From Hemerocallis citrina (Eukaryota > Streptophyta > Magnoliopsida > Asparagales > Asphodelaceae), in assembly GCA_017893485.1 (NCBI GenBank), contig CM030368.1, positions 108,321,549 through 108,385,548 of the forward strand: 64,000 nucleotides of DNA, read 5' to 3'. The notes beneath the pieces are model-generated. The model was not told the DNA's origin, searched no databases, and saw only the letters and a list, made by a program, of their open reading frames with translations. Below are positions 1 to 11,698 of the stretch, piece after piece. Position 1 is the stretch's first letter. The number at the start of each line of letters is the position of its first letter. Made by a program: the position numbers and the translations under genes.

Positions 1-119
1 GGTGTTTCTCAGGACTTCTAATGTAGGAATAATGCTATAATTATCGTGATTGATATTGTGTTATGAAAAATGATTTGAATGCGGTAGAAATTGCTTGAAC
101 ATGCTAGAAATGTTGAGAC

Positions 120-900
120 GAGACTGTCGGTACGGTCGACTGCCATGTGAGCCAGTCGACTGGTACGAGACGTTATTTTTATAATATGCTGATAAACATG
201 TGTGTGAATAGCCATGATGGTGTGATTATTAAATGTATATAATTTCCCTATGACACACATGATGGAGGGAAGATAAATGAGAAGAACTAACGGTAATAAA
301 AATCTGAAGTTGTCGCGCAGTCGACTGACTTGGTGTTAAGTCGACTGGTGCTTCATTTCTGAATATGACTGTTTGGAAGCCCCCTGAATAAAGATATTCT
401 ATTTACGTAGACCCATTATGATGATTCGAGATTTGTACCTTCATTATTGTAAGAAAGTATGAGCAATGTGAATGCATGTTTAGAGTAGTTTTCTCTAAAA
501 GAGCATGTTAATAACTGGGAAAATTATGCTGTGAATACTACTGAGCAAGAAGAAACTCTGTTTATGAACATGAATTGATGCATACTGTTAATTGATATCA
601 TGATGCAAGTACACGTAAGAACTGTAAATAAATTCCCTAATTGAAATGGATCTGTCCAGTCGACCGAATGCATATAGTAAGTCGACTGATCTGGACTTAG
701 AAAATATGCTGTTTGAAATCTCCAGGACAGACGACTGATTAATGAACAGTCGACTGTTATGTGGATAATATTGTGAATATGGAAGGTTGCGGGACAGGCG
801 ACTGGTTGAGTGCAACAGTCGACTATCCCGAGCTTTTATGAGGAACCTGTATGTGACTGTATAAGTCGACTGGCGTTCTTCCAAGTCGACTGTACAGAGT
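120..900. repeat. Paired palindromic CAGTCGACTG motifs
   Basis: The 10-bp perfect palindrome CAGTCGACTG, or one- to two-base variants such as AAGTCGACTG and GGCGACTGG, occurs about a dozen times. The motifs come in pairs about 20-35 bp apart, near 126-163, 317-350, 655-690, 725-757, 793-830 and 863-895. The pairs are irregularly spaced, so this is not a simple tandem repeat. They lie in the transcribed part of LTR copy A. I do not know a function; short palindromes in pairs could form stem-loops in the transcript. Confidence 0.7.
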
Positions 901-1361
901 GGACTTTTGATAATTTGATTCATGTTATTTACTGTTGGTAATGATGAACTTTATGCTTTTAAATCAATGGATTCTGTTTATGGCTGTATGAATTATGTGA
1001 AAGGAATCATAGATGAGAATTGAGAATTAAATGAATAATTATGAAAGGCTAAATCATGATGAGAAAGTCTGTGGGACTCAAAAATGAAATCATGAGCTGA
1101 TGGCGCTCAATTGGATATTGTGAATTTGAAATTGAACGAAAGAGTAGCTAAGTCTCCCCGGCAGTGAAATGAAATGATATTGAGAAATAGATCAGGTTGG
1201 TCAAGTGAAATGAAATGATAAGTCCGGTTGATGGAGAGGCTAACTCTAGAGCTTGATTTTTATTCATGATTCTAATGTAACTTAAATACATAGTGTGGAG
1301 GTGATGAAGGTGAGAGAAAAACATGAGTATGAGAGCTAGGGTACGGTGCGGGTGTGTGAGC

Positions 1362-1527
1362 CGCAGAATGCATGCTTGATGCGTCAAGTCATGGCGCGGG
1401 CACAACTCAGTAATGATCGGACTCTAGTCACGCTTGTGGGATGTTTTGGTGACTGCAAGAGGAGTGTGTTCAGGGAGGAGGCTGAATTGTCGCAGAATGC
1501 ATGCTTGACGAGTCAAGACATGGCGCG
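1362..1527 (+). repeat. Duplicated ~37-bp LTR module, 129 bp apart
   Basis: A module starting CGCAGAATGCATGCTTGA and ending in ATGGCGCG occurs at 1362-1398 and again at 1491-1527, with a few changes. Matching positions in the related LTRs also carry a doubled module rich in ATGACGCATCGTGAAG-like inverted words (39331 and 39462 in copy B, 44006 region in copy C), so the duplication is probably an old property of this LTR family. Confidence 0.6.
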
Positions 1528-2164
1528 AAATTCTACTCCAGGGGCCAGGATACATGCTTGTACTCATAGAATCATCTAGGATACTCACTGGAATTACAGA
1601 AGTAGAGTAAGTCATGGCTGGGGATTGAACCCTACAAAAATGAAGAACGATTAAGAGGCTTGCCCTCGAACCTATGTAGTATGGGATGCATAGAATTCGA
1701 ACAAGTGTGCATTAGTGTCATGTGAAAATTAAATAAAATGCATTAAGGATTAAGTGCACAATCACGACACGACATCTCTAAAAGTTCCCCCTTTGATTTT
1801 TACATGCTTATTATGAACAAGATTGTTGATTTGTTAAGAAATGAGATTCATTATACTGTTTCTGGCATAGAGAGGATGGCCATGTATAATTATCGTCGGT
1901 TGAATAAACTGACGTACCCACTGTTTTGTATGCAGGATAAATTACATGTAAAGAGGAATGGATGCACAAAGATCTCATTATGTTGTTGTTCATTTATGTA
2001 AATGTTGTATATTTTGCTTCCGCTGTGTAAATTTAAATGTGAGATGTGGTAACTCTGATGTAAAAAGAAAAGTTTGAATTTCCTTGTAAAATTGTACTCG
2101 AGAAAAGCGAAAAGATCCTGAAGAACATCTCGAACTCAGTAATTTTGGGATTCGGGGCGTTACA

Positions 2165-3276
2165 ATAATAAAAGTAACCAAGCCGGGGTTTAAGGAAAAG
2201 ATCTGGTAGTGGAAAATATAGAAACGTGTACTTGGAAGAGGACCTGTGTCCTGCCTGCCTGTTACGTTTTCATGATTATATGATTCACGATCCTGTTACC
2301 TGTACCTGATAGCATGCTTCTCTGTAGGAAGATTTCTCGAAGATAACCACTCGGTTATGCCTGTTTCCTATACCTGACTGCATACTTCCCTTAGGAATGT
2401 GTAGTCGGAAGAGAACCACTAGGTTCTACCTTTTCCTTTTTTTGTACCTAAGTACACTGCCCTATGGACTCCACCATGAAATCTAAAACGAAATTGTTTG
2501 TTGTAGCAACCATGTGATAAAAGTTGGGGTGCATGACGTGCTACCTAGATAGTAAAAATAACAAGATTTGACATGACATAACCTGATACCTGTTTACCTA
2601 ATACATGATTACCTGTTACCTGTCTACCTGTTACCTGATTATCCTGTCACCTGATTACTTGTTACATGTTCACCTGTTTTCCTGATTACCTGATACTTGA
2701 TACATGTTTACCTGCTTACCTGCTTACTTGACATTTAACATATGTTACCTGTACATGTTAGTATACCATGTTGCTAGTTAGTTTTCCCATGTGCTTGTAT
2801 CCTACAATATTTGTGACCCGCGACTTGCAATTGACGGGTACTTGTTTTCTTTGTTTTTCCCTTTTCCTGCATATTTATTAATTGCAAATCTGGATGGTCA
2901 GCTAGTAGAAGGTATTGGCGAGATGATGTTTTAGTGCTGGAATTTCTGCTTTATTATTATTATTAATTGTTGCTTGAACTTGAATAAAGTGTATTTGGTT
3001 TATTTGGATATTTTTTATATTTGGGCGATGTGACCCAGAATATTTGTTTTCTCCAGACTCTGATTTATTTGAGAATATTGTATTTGGCTTCAAGTAAATT
3101 TCTATTGGTAATTTGTTCAATGTTGCATATTGGTTGTACCTTTTGCTTCCGACTCTGATTATTTCTGTGATGTGTTGCAAAGATTCTTGAATAGCTTAAG
3201 AATGATGAAAATCCTTCGCTGGGCTTTTGTTATGTATCCGTATTCCGTATTCCTTTTTGGGAAGCGGGGCGTGACA
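2165..3276 (+). mobile_element. LTR, 3' third, gypsy family 2
   Basis: This matches the last ~1.15 kb of the solo LTR at 60181-63606: both have ATAACCAAG..GGGGTT, GATCT.GTAGTGGAAAATATAGAAA, a stretch of repeated ACCTGTTACCTGATT words (about 2560-2760 here), GACGGG(T/C)A, and the terminus TTTTTGGGAAGCGGGGCGTGACA ending at 3276. The 5' two thirds are absent because LTR copy A abuts at 2164. No coding capacity is seen. The ACCTG-rich part is low-complexity, so alignments there will be loose. Confidence 0.65.
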
Positions 3277-4043
3277 TACTGACACAACATGAAACACAAA
3301 ATCAACTAGAGAGCTAATGGCATTTGTCAATTCAAACATAAACTATCTACAGATGCATTCTATAATAATTTAGAAAGCAAAATAAACACCCACCTTTTCT
3401 TGATGCAAAAATGTAAATAGAGCTCCTAGAAAATTGCTGTAAGCTTCAACACAAAAACCTTCTCCTCCTATAGCCACAAAATCGAAACTTCCCTTCTTTG
3501 AAAAATCCGAACCCCCTCTTCTCTTTTTGCTCTTGTTTTCTTTTGATTCTTGTGTTGTTCATCCGAGAGGAGGCGAGGTATTTATAGGAGTATTGTGTGT
3601 TAGAGAAGACTCTCACTACTCAAATAACTACCGACTCTCTCAACCCACACTCCCACTCTTCCCTCATCTCTTTGAATGGCCGACCAAATCCCCTAGTGCA
3701 CACACGTGCATGTGAACCCAATATGCACACACTTCTCATTCTATAATTAATTGTTATTAAAATAATTGTACGTGTATGTTACATGACAAGTGTGCTAGAG
3801 TTTTTAAAGTGTTCAATTAAGTGTAGAATTAAACATGGGCTTCTCTTTTAATTAATTTTCTAATGGGCTAAAAATAGATTTAGACCGAATGGGTTTAAAT
3901 TAAATAAATAACACAAATGTGACAAATAAAATGAGAAGAAAATTGTGCATGACTCTTAGAAAATTTTAGTGACTAAAATGCATAAAGTTTTATGTGCAGT
4001 GCACGTGTAGAAATATTAAAATTAATTTTTCTGGAATGTTACA
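3277..4043 (-). mobile_element. LTR, 5' (U3/R) part, minus strand
   Basis: Read on the minus strand, this begins TGTAACATTCC at 4043 and has a U3-like AT-rich stretch with several AGCCCA words, a TATA box (CTATAAATA, plus-strand 3579-3587) about 460 bp in, then a pyrimidine-rich leader. The same order is seen in LTR copy C (41352 on). It ends abruptly at 3277, against the end of the family 2 LTR. No ORF of interest is present. Confidence 0.5.
3579..3587 (-). promoter_or_regulatory. LTR TATA box
   Basis: CTATAAATA on the minus strand, about 460 bp from the TGTAAC start of its LTR, followed by a TC-rich leader. This is the usual place for the Pol II promoter of a plant LTR. Transcription is not shown by the sequence. 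Confidence 0.45.
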
Positions 4044-5520
4044 CCTAGAGGCAAGTTGTGTATTGACATTACTAGTTTACACTGCATCATGACATTTATT
4101 TCAAATATGGGCCATTTTATTTATTATGTTTTATTATTATGATTAAATGAACATAATAAAGTCCTTAGAATAGTAGGTTCAATATCATGAGATATCAAGT
4201 GTATGACTTGATTGTGAGATCCTATTGGTTGTAATCAGAACACTATTCTTAAATATTCCTAGTAAAGTATTATTGTGAATTAGGACAATAATAATACATA
4301 AAGACAAGTATGTTCATAGACCGATGACCATATTTAATATGCCAGGATATGAGGTATTAAGTCTTCACATAGGTACATATTAGACTAATAATGTACTAGA
4401 CTGATCCACCATGAGAACGCTGCATGGATTCTTACGTGAGTGTCATGAGCAGTTCTCACAGTGACCATGGTGTGCGTAGTCCTTTGACTTGAAGTCACTA
4501 CTTCCCTACAATAGAATTTTTATGTTTTAATATCGTCAAATGTTGCCTATATAAGGTGATCATAATGTCGATTGTTGGATATACAACAAATCATGCAGAG
4601 AGATGTGAGTGACTTAGATAGGATTTGTCCCTCTTATATAATAGGGGCGATATCTATGGTCCCCTTGATTGAGTAAGACTGCAAAATGCATGTCTATGCT
4701 CAAATAAGTCAATATTAGATATTGATCTGATTTGTTTTAGTAAGCCTACTCGGAAATCAAGAAATCAAAGATTGAACTATAAATGGGTGACACACTCTAT
4801 GCCTTATGGTCAATTAAGATATCTGAATAAAGGGACTAGACTACATGGTAACACAGGACATGGATAAGTTATGTTAAATCACTGACATTTCCGTTACTTG
4901 AGTAGCAGTGATCTATTGCTAGATACCGCTGACTGTTTGTATTACTAGAATATGATTTTAGTATTACTGTCAACGTAATGGGAACCTACAAGGTCACACA
5001 CTTATAATGGATTGAAATTAGGATTTAAATTCATAATATAAATTTAATTGAGGGTCCAAGTAAGACTTGGACACCTGACATTGGTTAGACATTTAATTAG
5101 ATTAAATGGCTGACTAAAGTTCAAAGGCCCACACACATCAGCCCAATAGCCTCATTACTCTCTTAGGGTTGATTTTCTGCACCTATATATATGATAGGTA
5201 TATGTGGAAAAGACACACATGAGAAAACCCTAGCCGTCACAGAAATTGTGAGAGAGAGAGAGATTGTGAGGAACATCCCCATCCTGCAGCTAGCACCGCA
5301 GCGTGAGGGAAAACATGATTTGATCCATTCGTATGGATACCGTAGGGGCACCGCAATATTATATTATTGTCATCGACATATTGTTGAGATCGTAGATCCA
5401 TCTTCAAGGTATAACTCCTAAACACAGTTTATGGTTTCCGCATGGATCCATGGTTAGGTTTTGATATTTCTGTAATTTTTTCGTTGTGTATTTAATATGT
5501 GATTGCTTCGAAACGTAACA
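4044..5520 (+). mobile_element. Probable Ty1/copia-type LTR
   Basis: The sequence has a TATA-like CCTATATATATG near 5181 followed by a leader. It ends GCTTCGAAACGTAACA at 5520, directly followed by G and TGG. Many plant copia elements end their 5' LTR with ..ACA, a G, and the initiator-Met tRNA primer site TGGTATCAGAGC; here only TGG (5522-5524) of that site remains before another LTR begins. Phrases such as GTGAGTGACTTAGATAGG and GGGGCGATATCTATGG, which I recall from plant copia LTRs, lie at 4600-4660. The 5' end is not certain and may lie at 4044-4062. Confidence 0.55.
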
Positions 5521-5529
5521 GTGGCAATG

Positions 5530-6847
5530 TGTAGTGCCCTAAATTCCTTGACTGGAAACTCGTTACACAGTCCAGAATCTTACTTCAAATGAATCCAAAC
5601 ACAGAAAAAATACAGGAAATTAAAAACTTTTTATTGCATCGAATGTTATTACAATTTCCAAATATTACAACAATTACAATAAAATATTACAACATGAATT
5701 ACAATTAAATTGCACAATGATCTTCCACTTGGATGCTTCCCATGGCTCGAGTCAGATGAATGCAAATGTGGGCACGTTAGTTGAATGCAACTGACGCAAT
5801 GTTGATGAAACCAGCGACTCCAAAACTTGAGCAACCAAGATATTGATGCGGAGAAAAATGTGATGTCAAGCCAAGTGTTGGTGTATACCATGGCCTAAAT
5901 CTAATGCACACTCAAAATGCACACGATGCTCTTATTCTAATGCACGCCTGATTGGAGAGATATGCATCCCATACTACACATTTCCCACTAAAACGACTTC
6001 TTCAGATGATAGGGTTCGATACCCTGCCATGCATCCTACTCTCGTGCTCTCTCCTATTTCTGATGTTCTAGTGATGAAGAGGTTGCAGTCGTATAGTTCA
6101 CTCCCGTCGCTGCAGTTAGTAGTGGTGTCTGTACCCCGTTCGTTTTCCACTATGCCCGACGTTGCAGTCAGACGACATACTTCCGCCGCTGCTATCAAAC
6201 AATGGTGTTGTAATAATTTTGCCTTCCCGGACCTCACCAAAAGCTGTTGTACAGACATAAAAGGCACTCCATAGTACCCCCGTTCACCGAAGACATTAGA
6301 GTTTTACTCATCGAGTTTTCTCTAAGTTCCTTGCCCGCATTGAGCAACCTAGAACTTGGCAGATTATTAGGGTTTCCCCTAATCTCCACTTTATTCATCC
6401 TTACACTAGACTAGAACATGCAATCGAGATGACGCCACCACACCGGTCCTTATCAAATGTTGTTACGGACATAAAGGCACTCCATGGTACCCCCATTCAC
6501 CGAAGATATTAGAGTTTTACTCATCGAGTCTTCTCTAAGTCTCCTGCCCGCTTCAAACGAACTTAGGACTTCAGCCGGCGTAACGATGCCTTGTGTCGCC
6601 CTGACATGTGAGCACACAACAACTAATTCCTGTCTTTAGCACACAAACCAAAACTCGATCTAATCCTAGAGTACTACCATGCATAGAACACTTGTCAAAT
6701 TAAAACTAGGGCAACAACTAGAGACTACCGTTAGATTATGCACTTACTAGATCGATGTTATTATCTGGTTTACCGAATTCATATGGCTCTAGTTAAGCTC
6801 CCCAATTCTTACATTAATTTAATAACGAATTACTAATACATCATTAG
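5530..6847 (-). mobile_element. LTR 3' part of a minus-strand chromovirus (split)
   Basis: The piece begins TGTAGTGCCC at 5530, which on the minus strand is an LTR end (..GGGCACTACA). It stops at the GCGAT target duplication of the Tekay-like element. I infer that it continues at 56928-59340, where a minus-strand LTR starts TGTAAGTACC; joined, they would be about 3.7 kb. The join is inferred from the target duplication and matching orientation, not from a second copy. Inside, a segment of about 80 bp with GGCACTCCAT..TACCCCC is present twice. No gene is recognised; the ORFs here look random. Confidence 0.4.
6252..6545 (+). repeat. Direct duplication, ~80-bp units ~213 bp apart
   Basis: ACATAAAAGGCACTCCATAG followed by CCGAAGA.ATTAGAGTTTTACTCATCGAGT at about 6255-6345 recurs at about 6467-6553 with a few substitutions. 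Its role is unknown. Confidence 0.6.
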
Positions 6848-6852
6848 GCGAT
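6848..6852. repeat. Target-site duplication, left copy (GCGAT)
   Basis: GCGAT lies directly before the LTR start TGTAACTA. The same five bases lie directly after the matching LTR end at 56923-56927. Five base pairs is the normal gypsy integrase duplication length. Confidence 0.7.
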
Positions 6853-7177
6853 TGTAACTACTGTTTTCGTTATTTTCCTTTTTGCCTTCATTATAATATT
6901 TTATTTGTAATTGAATAAAATAATTCATTTTTCCTTAGTCATTAATTAAATTAGTTCATGAATTACTCTTGTTCTTCTTTCTGGGCTATTTTCTAGTTGA
7001 TCCCATTTTTATTCGATTGTGAGTATTTTATTTGAACCCTATTGTGTTTAAATCCATCTCTTATTGAACCCAAAACCCAATTGTAATTATTTCTAGTTCC
7101 AAACCTATTATTAGTGGATCCTAGCACATTAACCCAACAACCTAATTGCATCCTATAAATTATACCTTAATGCATAT
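6853..7177 (+). mobile_element. 5' LTR remnant of the Tekay-like element
   Basis: It parallels 53916-54236 of the 3' LTR: CGTTATTTTCCTTTTT, GATCCCATTTTTATTCGATT, GTGGATCCTAGC.CATTAA and CCTAATTGCATCCTATAAAT occur in both in the same order. It is cut at about 7177 by the TGTAATATCC start of another LTR, just after the TATA box. Confidence 0.75.
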
Positions 7178-7745
7178 GTAATATCCCGGTCAGATATTAT
7201 ATTTGTATTATTATTATTTTTAAAAATAAAATATTTCTTATAGAAATTAATTAGTTTTAGTAATAATTAGATATATATATATATATATACACACACTAGT
7301 ATGTATATATATATGTTCGTATCGATTTTGCGCAATTATACAAAATCATGAAATAGGCGTTTTTGAGAAAATATCTGTAATATCCTGGTCTGATATTAAA
7401 AATTATTATTTTTATTATTAATTTATTTTTATTTTCGGAATTGAAATATTTTTGGTTGATATTACTCAGTTTAATTAATAAACATTATATATATATATAT
7501 ATATATACTAGTATGTATATATCTGTATTGTATCAAATTGTTACTGAAATCTTCCGAGCGAATAATAAAATTATTTTTATTTTTATTTTATTTTTATTGT
7601 CGGAATTAAATTTTTTTTGCACAGATTGTCGGGTTTGATGAATAAAATATATCTGTATATATTGATGTATGTATGTATATGTACTGTATCGAATTCATAT
7701 GTTTATACGAAATCATGTAGTATGTGATTTTGGCAAAAGTATATA
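7178..7745 (+). repeat. Repeated LTR 5' terminus (about three tandem units)
   Basis: TGTAATATCC(C/T)GGTC.GATATT begins at 7178 and again at 7377. Each is followed by an AT-rich stretch, a TATATA microsatellite and ACTAGTATGTATATAT. A third, more diverged unit (GTCGGAATTAAATT.. then GATGTATGTATGTATATG) follows from about 7556 to 7745. Units are about 180-200 bp. Either a U3 tandem repeat or two truncated insertions would explain it. Confidence 0.5.
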
Positions 7746-7887
7746 TTATTTTGATCAATCATGATCAAAATGGATGGCTAAGATTAAATTGAAGGGATAA
7801 GAATTAATATTAGCCATTTGATCACTTGAATGAATTATAACCCTAGGATCAATCCACATCACCTCACCCTCATCCTCACCCCTCCTC

Positions 7888-7897
7888 CTATAAAAAC
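7888..7897 (+). promoter_or_regulatory. LTR TATA box
   Basis: CTATAAAAAC, 510 bp into the LTR, followed by CCCCATTGGCCGGCC and a pyrimidine-rich then AG-rich leader. It is in the place and context of a plant LTR promoter. Confidence 0.5.
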
Positions 7898-8552
7898 CCC
7901 CATTGGCCGGCCATTTCTAGGGCAAGCCCCCTTTTCAATTTTGTTCCTCCCTTCTCATCTCACTCCTTCTCTTCTTCTCTTATATTTTATTCTTCTTTTA
8001 CTTGTTTTAAATTTAGAAAAAAATTGAGAAGAAAAGAAAAAAATGAGACATCAAATAAAAAATAGAATGGGTTATTTTGCTTGAAATTGTTCTTGAAGAG
8101 GAGCATGAACAAAGAAGGAGAAGGAAGCTAGCAAGTCCTCCCTAATAGTAACTAGAGGTAGGGGTTTCTCATCTTTGGCTTGTTATTTTGTTTATTATTG
8201 TTATATGTAAATAAGTGAAGAACTTGGACTAATTTCATGTGCATATTGATGATTGTGGACTAGAATAAATTGCATGCAAGATTGAAGTGGTAGAACTCAA
8301 ATAAAACCCTAAAGAACCAATCTTTAATAACTGGTATATAGTTTCGATGGTTAGGAATTGATTACTTGTGATAAAGTTTGAATTTTTACTCCAAATTAAT
8401 ATGAGAGGTTTTCATACATGTTATTAATATGCTCTAATTTTTGCAGAGTTTTATGGGTTAGTTTGATAGGTCAAACAAAACGTTTCCCCAAAACAGCGAG
8501 CATCAAAAAAGCTGTTGTTGTTGGTTGATTTTGGCATGTGTTTAAAATCAGA

Positions 8553-9400
8553 AAATTTGAGTTCTATAAGTAATTTGAAAAAGTTGTCAACTAGAGAGTT
8601 TTAGTAGATGTTCTTAGCTCTCGAGAAAGCCCAATTTGTTAGATTCCGATAAGTATAACACCGGTTATGATCTGTACAAAATTCTAGTTGCAACCTTCTT
8701 TGCAGAGTTTCTGTTTGGAGATATTAGGAGTTTTCGACCTCTTGTTGACTAAACTTGAAAAAGTTGTCAACTAGAGAGTTATAGTAGTTGTTCTTATATT
8801 TCCAGAAAGCCTAATTCTGTTAGATTCCGATAAATATAGCAACGGTTATGTCATTTACAAAATTACAGCAGCAACTTTCTCTTGCTGAGTTTCTGTTTGG
8901 AAAGATTAGTAGTTTTCGACCTCTTGTTGAATGAACTTGAGAACGTTTTCAACTAGAGAGTTGTAGTAGAAATTTTTAGCTTTCCAAAAAGCACATTTTT
9001 GTTAGATTCTGATAAGTGTAGCACCGGTTATGATCTTTACAAAATTCCAGTATCAACATTCTTTGCTAAGTTTCTGTTTGAAAAGATTAGGTGTTTTCGA
9101 CCTCTTGTTGACTGAACTTGAGAAAGTTGTCAACTGGAGAGTTGTTGTAGATGTTCTTAGCTTTCCAAAAACCCCAATTTGGTTAGATTCCAATAAGTAT
9201 AGCACCGATCTTTACAAAATTTCAGCATCAACCTTCTTTGCTGAGTTTCTGTTTGGAAAGATTAGGAGTTTTCGACATCTTGTTGACTGAACTTGAAAAA
9301 GTTTTCAACTAGAGAGTTGTAGTAGATGTTCTTAGCTTTCCAAAAATTTTAATTTTGTTGGATTCCGACAACCATAAAAATTACTATGAATTTATCAAGC
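8553..9400 (+). repeat. Tandem array, ~182-bp monomer, 5 copies
   Basis: The phrase CAACTAGAGAGTT or close variants recurs near 8593, 8776, 8957, 9137 and 9313 (spacings about 176-183 bp). Each monomer also contains GATTCCGATAAGTATAGCACCGGTTATGATC-like and GAGTTTCTGTTTGGAAAGAT-like parts. It is the same monomer, in opposite orientation, as the 19-copy array at 44690-48040. Short ORFs here merely follow the repeat. Confidence 0.85.
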
Positions 9401-9589
9401 TTTAACAGTTTTTGACATTTGGCAAATTTGCCGTTTTGGAATATGTGGTTGTTTTTCCCCTATTCATGCCCTTGTTTAGAACTTCGATGTGTTTCTATAT
9501 GCTTATAAACAAATGTTATAGCATGTTTTTGGTTGGAAAAATAGTTGTGCTATTATTTAACATGTAATTGGTTAGTAAGTAGCACGTTT

Positions 9590-10370
9590 ATTTTGCTTCT
9601 AGGCTGTTAAAGGACTTCTATGTTGCTTCTATGTATAAAAGATCAAGTTTTCATTAGGAGCATGTTTATTTTGCTTCTAGGTTGTTTAGAAGACTTCTAT
9701 AATTGCTTCTAGGTTATTAGAAAACTTCTATGTTGCTTCAATGTGTAAAAGATCAAGTTTATATTAGTAGCACGTTTATTTTGCTTTTAGGTTATTAGAA
9801 GACTTCTATGTTGCTTTTATGTATAAAAGATCAAGTTTTCATTAGTAGCGTGTTTATTTTACTTCTAGGTTGATTAGAAGACTTCTATAATTGTTTCTAG
9901 GTTGTTAGAAAACTTCTATGTTGCTTCAATGTGTAAAAGATCAAGTTTATATTAGTAGCACGTTTATTTTCCTTTTAGATTGTTAGAAGACTTCTATGTT
10001 GCTTCTATGTATAAAAGATCAAGTTTTTATTAGTAGCATGTTTATTTTGCTTCTAAGTTGATTAGAAGACTTCTATAATTGCTTCTAGGTTGTTAGAAAA
10101 CTTCTATGTTGCTTCAATATGTAAAAGATCAAGTTTATATTAGTAGCACTACTTTGCTTCTAGGTTGTTAGAAGACTTCTATGTTTGCTTCAATGTATAA
10201 AAGATCAAGTTTTTATTAATAGCACGTTTATTTTGCTTCTAGGTTGATAAGAAGACTATTATGTTTGTTCTTTGGGTAAAAGATCAAGATGTAGTAGCAT
10301 GCTTTATTTGCTTCTAGGTTGTTAGAAGACTTTTATATTACTTCAATGAGTAAAAGATCAAGTTACTAAG
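9590..10370 (+). repeat. Tandem array with 188-bp higher-order period (110+78 bp)
   Basis: The word AAAAGATCAAG recurs at 9637, 9747, 9825, 9935, 10013, 10123, 10199, 10278 and 10352. Spacings are 110, 78, 110, 78, 110, 76, 79 and 74, so the first part is a 188-bp composite and the last part is simple ~77-bp units. Shared words are GCTTCTAGGTTGTTAGAAGA and CTTCTATGTTGCTTC. The left breakpoint of the large triplication lies inside this array, so its final part (from 10098) is repeated at 16975 and 23852. Confidence 0.85.
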
Positions 10371-11698
10371 TCGGTGGTTCTAGTTGATGCATACAAAGGA
10401 ACCCATTTTAGTATTGTTGTTTTATGGGTTCTTTTTGATAAAGAACTCATGCTTATAGTGTTGTTGTTTTATAGAAAAACTTAGACTAATCATATGAGTA
10501 TTCTTCATCTGGAGTTATAAATGGTTACGAGATTATGTTTTGAATGTTCATCTTGTATGTTAAATTTGTAAGCTTAACATGCATGTTGGTTCATGTTAGT
10601 AAGCTTACACACGAAATTCTAGTTCATGTTAACTAGAATTGTCGTGAATTATTAGTAGTTTGAATCATGCACTTGATTATGAGTAATAACTATTCCATGT
10701 GCTCGTAAGTCATGTTATAGCATGTTTTATGATTAAGAAATATTTCGTACCAATTATTAGTATTGGTCCGTCTCATACGTACCTCACCTAGCTCGTATGT
10801 AGTTTGTTTGTTCAGGCGTAGCTCATTTGGCTCGCATGTGATTTGTTAGCTCGTGCATAGCTTATAAGCTAGTACGCAGCTTGTTGTGCTCGTCTAGGTG
10901 ATATCATTACCGTAGGGGCCATCGACCCTCAAGGCGTGTATTTATTTTACCCCGCAGGGACTGTGGATGAGTCACCCCTCGTGTATCGTCAGATCTTAAC
11001 CGGTGTAGGTTGATCACGGGCCAGCAGCGTAGACGGAATCAAAGTTCAGGGTAGTATCATGCCAAAAAATTTGTATTGCCGGAGTCTTGGATCGATAGGC
11101 TGTGACAGGATCCTTGGTGATCTTAATAAGTCTAGGTAGAGCACCTATTGGGAAGTCTAACTTAATACCTAGAATTTTGTGTTAGTACTGTTGTCATCCC
11201 TCAGATTGTTTAAGGTTAGTGACATCGTTAGGGTAGTGACTGGTAACTAATGTTACATAACCCTTTTATCTTTTACTTCACCAAAGGGAAAGAGTTGGTA
11301 TTAGGGATGATACCTTATGATCCGACCTGTCCTATAGGCCAGCACTAGGTGGTGTTATTGGTTGTACCCTTCTTGTCAAAGGGATACGGTCTGTGCCTTC
11401 TCAAGAGTTGGGAGCACGAGATCCATATCCTGTCTGTTAATTTCTGAAGTGCCATGTTAAGAACAGAAGATTTTCCTGTTGGAGCTAGGGGATGGACCAC
11501 CGGAATTCCATCATATTCTATGTCAGGAAAAGCGAACAGGCCTTAGTCTACGGTTGAATAAACTAACGTACCCACAGTTTTGTATGCAGGGTAAATGACA
11601 TGATAAAGATTAAAGAGGAACAGATGCTTAGAGATTATTCAATGTTGTTGTACTTTTATATAAATGTTGTAAATTTGCTTCCGCTGTACAATGTAAAG

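Larger units (their letters stand above)
1..2164 (+). mobile_element. LTR, 3' part, gypsy family 1 (copy A), cut by window start
   Basis: No protein is coded here. The stretch ends in GATTCGGGGCGTTACA at 2164, the same kind of terminus as the LTR ending at 44645 (GGGGTGTTACA). The segment from about 1220 to 2164 resembles 43720-44645 in order: GGCTAACT, a line about ATACATAGTG, ACATGAGTATGAG, a roughly 45-bp module present twice, GAACCCTACAA, and TTGCTTCCGCTGT near the end. After it, another LTR family continues in the middle, so copy A probably inserted into that LTR. Its start and left target-site copy lie outside the window. Family assignment is by eye. Confidence 0.65.
7377..11698 (+). 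mobile_element. Long LTR, gypsy family 3, plus strand, 3' end deleted
   Basis: It starts TGTAATATCC, has a TATA box at 7888, an AG-rich leader (8000-8150), a 5-unit ~182-bp array, an array with 188-bp periodicity, and a tail with TACCCACAGTTTTGTATGCAGG and TTGCTTCCGCTGT that is shared with family 1 LTRs. The final ~110 bp expected before the CA terminus are missing; the sequence instead runs through filler into the Tat LTR. Inverted relatives lie at 44646-51984. No coding sequence is recognised across these 4.3 kb. The part right of 10098 belongs to unit 1 of the triplication. Confidence 0.6.

Noticed and set aside
5163..5425. Overlapping small ORFs at the end of the copia-type LTR
   Set aside because: They lie in the R/U5 leader with a GA microsatellite; there is no conserved motif.
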